DNA of 64,000 nucleotides, from the NCBI RefSeq assembly GCF_031877795.1, contig NC_133940.1, positions 14,261,985-14,325,984 on the forward strand, given 5' to 3'. The translations under genes were made by a program, and so were the position numbers. Of this stretch, positions 52,901 to 62,485 are shown piece by piece (position 1 is the stretch's first letter; each line of letters starts with the position of its first letter). Under the pieces are notes generated by a model. The model saw only the letters and a program-made list of their open reading frames with translations. It was not told where the DNA came from and ran no database searches. The stretch is from Strix aluco (taxonomy: Eukaryota; Chordata; Aves; Strigiformes; Strigidae).

Positions 52901-55900
52901 GATGAATTAAAGGCAATGGGGTATCTGAAGAAAAAGCACCAATACAGTGCAGCAGCTACAGAAAAGGAAACTTAAAAATGGCTACCTAGAATGCAATCAA
53001 TATTTTAAAATAGAAGTGATTCTTCTAGCTAACTAGAAATAACTATTTTATATTGAGTTAAATAATTAGGAATTGAGTTAAATTAACCTGTAGGAAGCAC
53101 CTCTGCCCAGTTGTTAAGACCTGACATTTTGACTGCAAGTCTTAACACTTAATTAAATAGAATGAAGCAGAGGAGAGCCCAGATCTCTTCAGGTTGATGG
53201 GAGACTTTATCCATGATGCCAAAGCTCTTCACAACACCCTTTCCACACCATCCCGGCTGAGCTTTGCAGAAGCGTTCGATCTGTGTGTGGGTGTTTCATC
53301 CAGCAAAACCCTGATACACACTCTCTTTTTGGGGCTGGCTCATCAGAGCACCTGCCCATGTTCAAAATGGTTTACAGGATGGTGCAGGTTCGGTAACATT
53401 GGGCAGACAAGCAGCGAGGTGGACCTGAGCTGGTCCCAGCTGTGGCAGTGCAACCCGTGAGTCACGGCTCTAAGGGCATGGCCCAAATCAAGGGAGCAAA
53501 TGAGAAACTCACAAGCTGCCACCAGAAACCTGAGCCTGGACTGGAAATGGGGTGTCTTCTGCTTTCTCTGTCCTACAGCAGCACAGGATGAGGCAGAATC
53601 TGCTATATGTGATGTTAGGAAGAGTCTATAGGTATTCAGGAGTTTGTGTGGAGTGAGAAACTAACAAGGGGTTTACACTTGGTTTTTGGCAAAACAGAAA
53701 ATTTTAGTCTGAAAAGGGCACTTCTAGAAAATAACGAGCAACCCCCCCTAAGTCCTAAAAGGAGTTGTGGTCTGAGTGTTATTTTATTGTAACATTCTCT
53801 ACAACTTCAGCTTCTGTTAGTTAAAGGGCTATAACACAAAATCTGCAGATAGGTGCAGGTCCTGACCATGCAGAGAAGAAAATTGATGTGTTCCCAGGCA
53901 ATGAAAACACACAAAAAGCCCCTGGTTTTATGCTAAATTTCCCCCCTGCCTTTAGTTGACCGTTGCCACACTGTTTCTGCAAGGCAAAAGCTCGATAAGC
54001 CCCCCAGCTCCTCAGGCACTGCCCCAAGCGCTGACTGGGGCTGGCACCACCATGGGCTCTCACTGCACGAGCGTATCCTCCCTCTGCAACCCTATTTCAT
54101 ATATATCATTTATGTCGTAACAACAGCAGTATCACGGGTAGGATGGAGGTATGTGGCAGCCCAAGGACTTCGGAGGCCTGTGACACGCACAACTCGTGAC
54201 ACCAATGAGGCCCCGCAGTCTGCATTGCTTGTATGTTATATAGTGTTGTAATCGGCACAAACCCTTAAACTTACCGACCCATACAGCTCGCCTCTCTCGT
54301 TCATGCCGAGGTAGAGTCCTGAGTCCACCCCACGGATGCTCACCAGCCCCACTGCCAGGCTAATAAACTCCAAAATCCCTAAAACAGAAAAGAAGTCCAA
54401 ATCATACAGAGAATAAAACCAACACTATGCTCCAGTGACAAATGTGAACCAGCCTTTCCCAACCTTTGCAGAACTTACTACAGACCCTGTCTTCCTTATT
54501 TATAACAACACAGTTCTTAAACCTATAGTCCCACATGCGTGCAATCTTCCAATTTCCACTCTAGGCTTCTCCCCAGCATTGCAAATTTGACTTGCCCAAG
54601 AGGAATTACCTTTGCTAATGAGGTTTGCTAGGTTTTGTTGTTTTGAATTATCACCAAGACAACAGATGAAACTTGTGCCTGGCCCACTAGAAATATCAGA
54701 AGGCTGTTCCATGCTGGGTTTTATTCTTCACCAAAAGGAGAGTGATTTTTGCCACCATGGGGCTCCTGGTTTGAGATGATAGTCCCACATGTTTTGAAGT
54801 GATGAGTTCAATAAAAGTAAGTAAAAAGCACTAGAAGAGATGTCTGTGAGGGCTGTCTTCATGCTGGCACTCCAGTGGGGGGTACTTGCTCCCCCAAATG
54901 TATATACAAGCTCCAGGGATAAAATCCAACTTCAAATGTATGCCAGTAGAAATGCCTTCAGAGCCAGGGAGCTGCTGGTCCTTCCTCTGTCACTCCCTGC
55001 CACTGTTACTGCCAGAAACCCCCTCCTGCCCCATATGTCCTGCTGCCTGCTCCAGCTTCGTGCCAGCCCCTTCCCAGTCCAGCAGCATCTGTCCCAGCCA
55101 TCCCCGGCCCTGTGAGCACAACCATTTTACCCGTGGGCTTCAGTCTACAACAATGGCGTCAGATATTTAAGTAATGAGGGGCTGCCTCACTTCCTCTGGC
55201 AAAGAAATTAGCGGGGTCTGCTGTGCTGCCTGCTGCACCCCCACTGCCGGTAAGGGGGACAGCAGCTGTTTTGATGGAGGAAAGACTTGTAATTGGAGAA
55301 CCCTTGGTGAAGCACTTAAAAACAAACAGCCCCCAAGTAGGTGTGTTTTTAACTGGTCTGAACAAAGCCAACATCACAAGTGGTGGAGACCTTCGAACTT
55401 CACAGGAAAACCTCCTGAAGGCATTAGTAGGGCTTTGTTAGGCTCTGGATGTCACACGCTCCCCAGCTAGAGGCCACGGGCAGTCTTTACCGCGTCCAGT
55501 GCTGAATTAATTAGCTGGGAGGTAGCAGCAGAGGAAGGAAGAGGGTTTTCACCATCCCATCTGATGACTGGACAAGATGTCTCCACTGACAGGAGGACAA
55601 AGTTGCTCTAACCTTTAGCGTGGCTCCAGGTCTCTTAATATAGCTCGCAAAATGTCCAGTCCTGAGCAATTGCCACTCTGATCAGGTTACCTCCCAGAGC
55701 TCCTCTTAAAATATGCCTTCAGTAAAATCACCACGTGATGAGGAGCCACCTGAGCCAGCTGACTTCAGTGGCAGTCACAGCTCCTGGTCACCCCTCAGCT
55801 TGGGGCACGTGTCTTCTGCTCGGCCAGGCATGGATGTAATAACTGATAACTGCATCACTGCCTAAATACAGGACAGATCAGAGAGCCACGGACACCTCTC

Positions 55901-58900
55901 TCTCACTTTGCTCAGCACAGACTCATCAGTCAGTTGCTGGCAGCTAAGTTGGCTCTTCCTACCTTATATCAGACTTTTTGTCCTCCTTTTGCCCTGCCTA
56001 CACCTGGGCTTGTGCATCGAATCCAGCCCTGCCTGCAGCCAGCGGGTGCTGGGGGCAGGGGGAGATGAAATACGGACTTGGGAGGAGCAATTCCTTCCCT
56101 GTTTGTCTCAAGCAAACAACAGAGAACATGCTTTATGGACCAGTGCAGACGTTTTCCAGGCTGAAATATGCTTAGCATAGAGAGTGTAAAAATTAATATG
56201 GGGGGAAAGGAGTACAGGGATGCCTGGAAACAGGGGAGTCTTTCCCAGGCTGGAAACAAGTGGATGTTCAAGTGAAAAATACCCGATAACTGGAGAACAG
56301 TAAATCAACTTTCCTGTAGGTACAAACACAGTCCTCAGCACCAGCATATATCTTACTTGTCTTCTGCCACCCCTGGGAAGCAGGAAAACATTGCTGGTCC
56401 TGTTTAGAAACCAAGGGATGTCTGAGGTAAGGCAACTGAGAGCTTTTCTTGAGTATACTGACAAGCACACTGTGTACGTGTAACATGAACCCAGGTCTCC
56501 AAAGCCCTGGTAAGGAGCAACCCAGGAGGAGCATTAGCATCTTCCCTCTCTGAGTGGGTGAGTGAGACACCCCTCATCTGGTGCAGATTGGGTAAAAACT
56601 TGCTGGTTTTGCAAACGAAATTTCTTCAAGGTGTGCCCATGACAATCTCTTCTGACAGCGTCCCTTGCAATAGTCCCCTTTTCTGATCTTTGATTGGCAC
56701 TTAGAGACGTGCACGGAAGACGACTATGTTGAAACAGCATTAAGAACGTAACTTAAACCCACAAAAGTCAGGAGACAGAGTGAAGGCTGAAAAAATGTGG
56801 GCGGATATCCATCCTGTCCTTAACTCACTCCAATTGCTAGACAAAATTGCAGCTTTGTACATCTGATCTCCAGCAGCAGAGGGAGTGGCCACTGGGGCCA
56901 GCTCAAGAATTTTCTTTCCAATTGTAGCGGTGTGTTTTTGTGGTAGAACATGCTTTCTTTTTTTCCCCTTTTTCCTTTTTCTCTTTTCTTTACCCCAGGA
57001 CTTGCCTCTCTTTTCTTGCTTTGATTATTCATTCTGTTTGTTCCTTGAGCCTTTCTAGATAATATTTGAAGAGATTTGATTAAGACTCTGACTGGATTGA
57101 TTTACCACCAAAGCATGGAATAATCACCCGAGCTTTGCCATGGCTGGACCCACACACTCTGGTCTTACTATAAACCATCCCTCAAAGAACAATTCAGCTC
57201 CTTGCACCTGTCTCTTCTTACATGACTATATTCAGGAGCAGGGGTACAGAAACATCAGATGTTGTATTAATGGCTACAAACCTAAAGCTTCGGCTAAAAA
57301 CCTCAACAACTGTTCAGCAACAGGTGCACTACAGTCTGAATGTCAAAATCTACAGCAAAACTTTCTCTGGAGGTTTCATCAGCTTCTCTAGGAGACTCTG
57401 TTACAGATCCATTAGCAGGGTTCGTACCCAAGAAGAGCTTCATTTGCTGCCTTTATTAGTCTGCAGTACAAACTCAAGGCCTTTTTATCTCCTCACTTTC
57501 AGTTGAGAGTAGCACCGTTGTGTCACTTGTTTAACGCTGCTGTAAAACAGACATGAGGCAGAAAAGGAGCAATTCCTCCTGGCATTGATTTTCCTGGCAA
57601 ATTTCTCTCTGTTTCATTCTGAGATGGATTCTCACAGGGAGGCTAATGTCAGTCCAAACTCCCTCCAGATTTTGACCGTCCTTTATTTCTTTGTACAGGA
57701 AGGTTCTTAGCAGATGCAGTGAGAATGAGAACAGATACATTTTTGAAAACACTTTTATTTTTTCTGGGATTCCTTAGGCCGAGCTGCCAGTTCAGAGAGT
57801 GAACTTGGGCACTTCCCTAGTGTGAGAATCAGCCTTTTTCCAGCGATGCTGGAGGGCTTCACCAAATTTTGTGTTAAGCCTGTTTCCTCTAGGAAAAATA
57901 AGCTGCGCCACATTGTTCTTGCATGAATCTCTATTTTTACAAGTATTAAATACTGTGTTCCAGAAGACAGGTGTGATTTAGGAATGCTCCAGACCTCAAC
58001 CAATGAGAGGGAATAGTTACTGTGATTGCTCAGGCAGTGTGGGTAGGTGATGCTGCTACCTCCCCTGTGTCCTATCGTCACATCCCCTGAATGCTGTGGT
58101 ACAAAAGAATCCTTCCCTGTAGCCCTCGCTGTTAGGACCTTGGTAATATGTTCTGCAACACCCGGGCTTTGGCTCTTTATTTTCCTCTCTGGAAGACTTG
58201 GATGTCTTGCCCATCTGGTAGCTTTTGGGATGGCTGTGCATGCAAGGGTGCAGATACTGTCTGCCTCTTCCTGAACAGTATTAAGGGATGCAAAGTCTGG
58301 TTCTACTCTATATGCCATCTGCATCTGCTGTGGTGTCGCAGCCATCCATGAGCACATTACTTATCAGCTCATGGTATCAGGGAGCACCTTCCAGCCACGT
58401 GGGCTTGATCTACCAAACCACCATACTGAATTTCTAAGTATTTCCCCAGATGCCTCTAGATTTAAGGCAGCTTTAAACTGCTACCCTGCAACCCTCGTCT
58501 AGCTCTGTATCCCTCACCAGTTTTGTAGTTCCCCAGAATTGCTCAGGCTGCCTATTTCTGTAATAAGTTACTGCTTTCTGACTGCTGCATGCAAAATTTA
58601 GGAATGCATTGATACATGACATCCTAATACAAACCATACCAGTAACATTGGAATTTAAATATTCATGGCTACTGAATGCAGATGGTGAATACTGTGTGCC
58701 AATACGTTATTGCTTTGAGTCCCTGCTGAAGCGAGGTTTAGTCCAACTTTATCTGAACACGAGGATTCCAGTCTAATCCTCTGGGGCTTTGTCTTGCAAT
58801 TACAACAAATAACTATTTATTTTACACTGCCTCTGGGAAAACCCTGAAGCAGAAAACTATAATATTTTATATCTGAAGTCTGGTCTAGTTTACGTAGCTG

Positions 58901-60742
58901 GATGCTGACTGCTAAAACACTTAGGGAATGCCAATGTTTCGATTTATTGAACACACTGTGTGATTTAAGCTTAAGCAAAATTCATGAAAAGTTTTCGTCC
59001 ATTTAGCACATTTTTCCAAAGTTTGTTTGGAAATACACTTCTTTTACACAATCTTTATAAAAAATGTAATTGAGACAAATGCTGCCCTTTGAAACTGGAT
59101 GTTTACTTGTATAAAGATAAGTAAAAAGAACTGATAGAAATACTACGTGGCAGATTGAACTAAAACCAAGCAGATGCCATGGGTTTGCTTTCAGTTTCCT
59201 TTAACATGGAAACCCATCATGTATTGCAGCATGAAAGGTTAAAAGATGTGTGTCTTTTGGGAGGTAATTAAAGAATGCTTGCCCCACAAGCCTATTAGTA
59301 CCTGACTCTGACCCGCGGGTTATGACTTTCTTGTTGATTTAGGCAGGGACATGCTATGCACACACCTGGTGTTTATGGAAAGCGCAGTACGGAGATAAGT
59401 TTCTTCAATTGTTCCAAAAACCTGCCTTACACTACCAACAATAGCAGCAGCAGCGTTCCTGAAGTATCAGAAAGGACCAGTTGCCAACAAGTAAAGGCAA
59501 AAAAAAATTCCTTTCACCGAGGAGTTAAATCACTTGAAAACTATAAAAAGTCTTGCGAGCACTTCTTGCAACCTGTTGACAACATAGCTGAGATCACTGA
59601 CATGGGACTTGTTGATAGCTTACACAGACACCTGCACTACATGCTGAAGTAGCGGGAATTTTTCTTAGCTGTGCTCAAACTTACTGTACTTCTTCGCCTG
59701 TGGCTTGGGATGCATTTTTTGAAGATTACATATAGTCTCATTAGAGATCCCTGCTCTTGTGTGACACTGATACAGGCGCTGCGGTCTTCCAGCTGTATCC
59801 CGGGCAGCAAGGTAAATCCACGGTGCTCTGCCTATTGTTCCGTCTTCTCCTTTCTTTCTGAGGTCCCCTAAGGGTTTTTCCCCCCTTCAGCTTCCCCTTT
59901 CCTTCCCAACAACCTCCCCAAACCGAGCTTCTGACACCCATCCAGCCAACTGATCCCTGCCCGCTTTGGGGAGACGCTCTTCTAATGAGATTCATGCAAG
60001 TAAAAGAAATCAGCTCTCAAATATCTGTGGAAGCCAAAAAAAAGGAGGAAAAAAAAATTCCAACGAAACAACGAAAAAGCTAGGAATTAGTTTTTCCAAC
60101 CTGCTCTTTTTTCTTTTGCCTCCCTCACCGCTAACTTCAAAGGCACAGCTAGAGCCGGTCACCCTCCCGACACGCACTTTTTTAAAAAAATATTTTTTTT
60201 TTTAACCCCCCCGCCCCCTAAGGCACGTTTTTGTGCACCTGCAGAAGGGGTGAGCGCCGGGAGAGTAGGAAATTGGAAATAAAAACTCCCGCATTGCTGG
60301 AGAGTGAGCGCATTTGTTTAGGAGTCTAATTATATCCGTCCCGGGCTGATTTATATTATTAGCGGGGTAATTAGTTCTGTACGCGGGGCACCTGCTCCCG
60401 GGCCGGCCGGGCACCCACCCAGCCGCGGCGGAGCCGCCCGGCCCGGCCCCCCCCGCTGCCCTTACCGAAGCGGCTGTGGTCCTGCCGGGTGCCCTGCACC
60501 GTGCCGTTGGGGAAGATCTCCAGGTGGAAGCCGGTGCGGCAGTAGAGCTGCCGCCGCCGCAGGATGCCCTTGAGGTGAGCGAAGTCGGTGGGGGAGCCCC
60601 GCTGCAGCCGCCCCTCGATCTGCCCCAGGCGCTCGTTGAGGAAACCGGGGGAGTCGGCGAGGGGCAGCCCGGCGCCCAGCCCGGGGGGGAAGCCGTGCAG
60701 GTCGGGGTCCAGCGCGCCCAGGAAGCCGCCCACCTCGGCCAT
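49747..60742 (-). CDS. FGF16: FGF16 fibroblast growth factor, complete (3 exons)
   Basis: Secreted growth factor of the FGF9/16/20 subfamily, which signals through FGF receptors with heparan sulfate. In mammals it is linked to heart and other tissues. Exons 60466-60742, 54275-54378 and 49747-49992 join into 208 residues (277, 104 and 246 nt including stop), against 207 remembered for human. The subfamily opening MAEVGG, the [20 protein letters not shown] segment, beta-trefoil core [17 protein letters not shown] and end [19 protein letters not shown] identify it as FGF16; I recall FGF9 and FGF20 having different C-termini. Like its relatives it has no cleavable N-terminal signal and relies on an internal hydrophobic segment ([11 protein letters not shown]). 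The gene is convergent with ATRX, as on the human X. Start chosen at 60742 because it gives MAEVGG and lies about 130 bp after the predicted start site. Confidence 0.97.
49993..54274 (-). other. FGF16 intron 2, 4.3 kb
   Basis: The intron has canonical ends (GTAAGT...ACGCAG on the - strand). It contains a GC-richer stretch around 50330-51020 with a small CATCC repeat near 50993-51008. A + strand open frame of 172 codons from 51387 starts just after an acceptor-like sequence and is reported as a finding. No repeat or RNA gene was recognised. Confidence 0.7.
54275..54378 (-). CDS. FGF16: FGF16 exon 2
   Basis: The exon is 104 nt, the standard middle-exon size of the FGF9 subfamily, acceptor TTCTGTTTTAG and donor TCG|GTAAGT. 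It encodes [20 protein letters not shown], then [27 protein letters not shown] is the hydrophobic core that serves as uncleaved secretion signal in relatives. It was too short to stand out as an open frame and was found by its sequence. Confidence 0.97.
54379..60465 (-). other. FGF16 intron 1, 6.1 kb
   Basis: The intron has canonical ends (GTAAGG...TTTTAG on the - strand). It holds a 200-codon - strand open frame at 57755-58357 that ends inside an AATAAA, listed as a finding. Other open frames, such as 59356-59652 on the + strand, are unrecognised. No mobile element was identified. Confidence 0.7.
60466..60742 (-). CDS. FGF16: FGF16 exon 1 (coding part)
   Basis: The coding part is 277 nt, donor CTTCG|GTAAGG. 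It encodes [20 protein letters not shown], a Gly/Pro-rich linker, then [20 protein letters not shown] and the start of the trefoil up to QDHSRF. The N-terminal linker differs most from human, which is usual for this gene. The exon is very GC-rich because it lies in the CpG-dense region. The ATG has G at +4 but C at -3. Confidence 0.96.
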
Positions 60743-60876
60743 GGGGCCGCGGCCCCGCGGGCGCGGAGCGGCGCGGAGCGGAGCGGCCCCTCAGAGCGCG
60801 GGCTGCGGCCGCCCGGCCCCGCGCTGCCGGCCCCGGCCCGGCCCCGCGCTGCCCGCGCCTCCCATAGCTGGATGTG
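60743..60876 (-). other. FGF16: FGF16 5' UTR (predicted)
   Basis: This lies between the predicted start site and the FGF16 ATG. It is extremely GC-rich and contains the decamer GCGCGGAGCG twice in tandem on the + strand (60761-60780). The upstream limit is inferred from the TATA box. Confidence 0.5.
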
Positions 60877-60901
60877 TCCCGCGCTCGGATGCAAACTGCA
60901 C

Positions 60902-60909
60902 TTTATATA
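60902..60909 (-). promoter_or_regulatory. FGF16 TATA box
   Basis: On the - strand the sequence is GTATATAAAG. Transcription would begin about 30 bp downstream, near 60872-60878, leaving a 5' UTR of about 130 bp. The box lies in a short AT-rich gap (about 60890-61130) between two CpG-dense blocks. Confidence 0.65.
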
Positions 60910-61401
60910 CGTACACACTCCCCTTACATTGACATATTGGATATTTAAATGCAAGCCACACCTCACTGGCATCCCCTTTGGCTATTGCTTTTTTTTTTTC
61001 TTCCCCCCTTCTTCTCTGATCCATTTGGCTTTTTTTTTTCTTTAAAAAAAAAAAAAAAAAAGCCAGCTTCACTCCCTCTTTTATTATGAAAAAAATGGCA
61101 GGAAAAAGCTACACATCGCAGTGAGGCATAACAGCTCTTGGCAGGTCCCCGCGAAGCCGCCGATGAAATCATGGAGCCCCCGCACGCACCCGGGGATGCG
61201 GCGCTGCCGGCCCCCGCCGCTCCCGCCCGGCTCCCCCGCCCCGCCGGCAGCCTCCGGCCCTCTCCCGTCACCCCGCGGCGGGCGTCCCCCCGCAGCCGCG
61301 TCCCCCCGAGACCCGGCACGGAGGCGGCGGGTCGGGCCGGGTCTGCCAGGGCCGCCGGGTCTGTCAGGGCCGCCGCCTCCTCAGCCCCGGCCGTGCCCCC
61401 A

Positions 61402-61422
61402 CCCCCCCCCCCCCCCCCCCCC
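61402..61422. repeat. C21 homopolymer
   Basis: Twenty-one C residues follow CCCCCA in the CpG-dense block upstream of FGF16. Such runs are unstable and often miscounted in assemblies, so the length is uncertain. Confidence 0.8.
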
Positions 61423-61711
61423 GACCGGACACGGTGGAAAAAATAACACGTGAGGAGAGGGCTCGAGACGCGTTTTTCAGATGAATGTGTAAAAACTGAA
61501 AGCGATCTTTTTGAAAAGCGATCCCGCGGGCTTTACGGCCGGGTTTACAGGCGGCGGGAGGTGAGGGAGGGCGAGCGGCGCTGCCCGGCCCCGCCGCGGG
61601 CTCCCTCCCCACCTTCCCCATGTTGGAAACAGGTGTTTCCGCGCTCTCCCCGGCCCGCCGACACCGTATCTGTAACGGCAGCTGCCGGCCGCGCTGCAGA
61701 CAGACGGAGTC

Positions 61712-61758
61712 GGGCTCGGGGAGACGGGCTCGGGGAGACGGGCGGGGCGGGCCGGGGG
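61712..61758 (+). promoter_or_regulatory. G-quadruplex-type tract with 14-bp tandem repeat
   Basis: The unit GGGCTCGGGGAGAC occurs twice in tandem (61712-61725, 61726-61739), then GGGCGGGGCGGGCCGGGGG. It provides at least eight G runs of three or more with short loops. It lies about 0.8 kb upstream of the FGF16 TATA box. The GGGCGGGGCGGG part also fits Sp/KLF GC boxes. Confidence 0.7.
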
Positions 61759-62165
61759 ACACACAAACGCAGACAGGCCGGGGAGGGAGGGAGGCAGAGC
61801 GGGCAGGGCCGCCGCCGCCCCCCCCGCGCCCCGCCGCCCGCCCTGCCCGCCCTGCCCGCCAGGCGGCGCTGCTGCTCGCGCCAGGGCCCCGCCGGCCCCG
61901 GGGCGGCCGCCGCTTCCTCGCGTCCCGCCGACGGGGAGCTGAGGAGGCCCCGGCAGGCTGGGGAGAGTCGGCCGGGGCTTTCATGTCCCTAAAGTGAGGT
62001 GTCGCCCACGCCCTCCTCCGTGCCCCGTCACGGGCGGAGGGAACCGCAGACAAAGCCCCCAGATTGCCCCCCGCTCACCAGCCCGCTCTGCGGTTGGAGA
62101 CGCCCCGGGCCGCAGCGGCTCCTCCGGGGAGTATCAGCGTCCAGAACTGAGGTACTGGTCGTGCC

Positions 62166-62485
62166 CACCTCAGCGGGTGTCCCCCACGGCGTATCCCCAC
62201 ATGGGTCTCATCTCAGTGGGGTCTCTCCCCCAGTGAATATCCCCTCAGTGGGTCTCTTCCCCTCAGCGGGTCCCCCCCATGGTGGGCATCCCCTCAGGGT
62301 CTGGCCCCTCAGCAGCTATCGTCCTTCAGCAGGTCTCCCCTCAGGGCGTCTCTTCCTTCAGCAAGTCTCCCCATGGTGGGTATCCCCTCAGCAGGTCCTC
62401 TCAGAGAGTCTCTCCCCCACAGTGGACACCCCCTCAGTGGGTTTCTCCCCCCAGGAGGTCTTACCCCACAGCAAGGTGCTTTTCC
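62166..62485. repeat. Degenerate 15-17 bp minisatellite, about 20 units
   Basis: A unit close to CCCCTCAGTGGGTCTCT repeats with variation, for example CCCTCAGTGGGTCTCTT, CCCCTCAGCGGGTCCC, CCCTCAGCAGGTCCTCT and CCCCACAGTGGACACC. It sits at the outer edge of the FGF16 CpG-dense block. Open frames through it (61999-62577, + strand) give a repeating Ser/Pro/Val-rich peptide, which is a by-product of the repeat. Confidence 0.85.

Larger units (their letters stand above)
60360..62160. promoter_or_regulatory. CpG-dense promoter region of FGF16
   Basis: CpG dinucleotides are dense over 60360-60885 and again over 61140-62120, while the rest of the window is CpG-poor. It covers FGF16 exon 1, the 5' UTR and upstream DNA. 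Open frames of up to 229 codons here (for example 61364-62053, -) are Pro/Arg/Gly/Ala-rich products of composition and are not called as genes. I assigned the edges by eye. Confidence 0.8.

Noticed and set aside
60202..60972. 256-codon - strand frame overlapping FGF16 exon 1
   Set aside because: It is an out-of-frame shadow of FGF16 exon 1 extended by GC-rich flanks. The FGF16 frame is the one with the recognised protein.
61364..62053. 229-codon - strand open frame, and + strand frames at 61138-61446 and 61450-61992, upstream of FGF16
   Set aside because: The products are Arg/Pro/Gly/Ala-rich with no domain, overlap each other on both strands, and run through C21 and G4 tracts. High GC alone explains the lack of stops.
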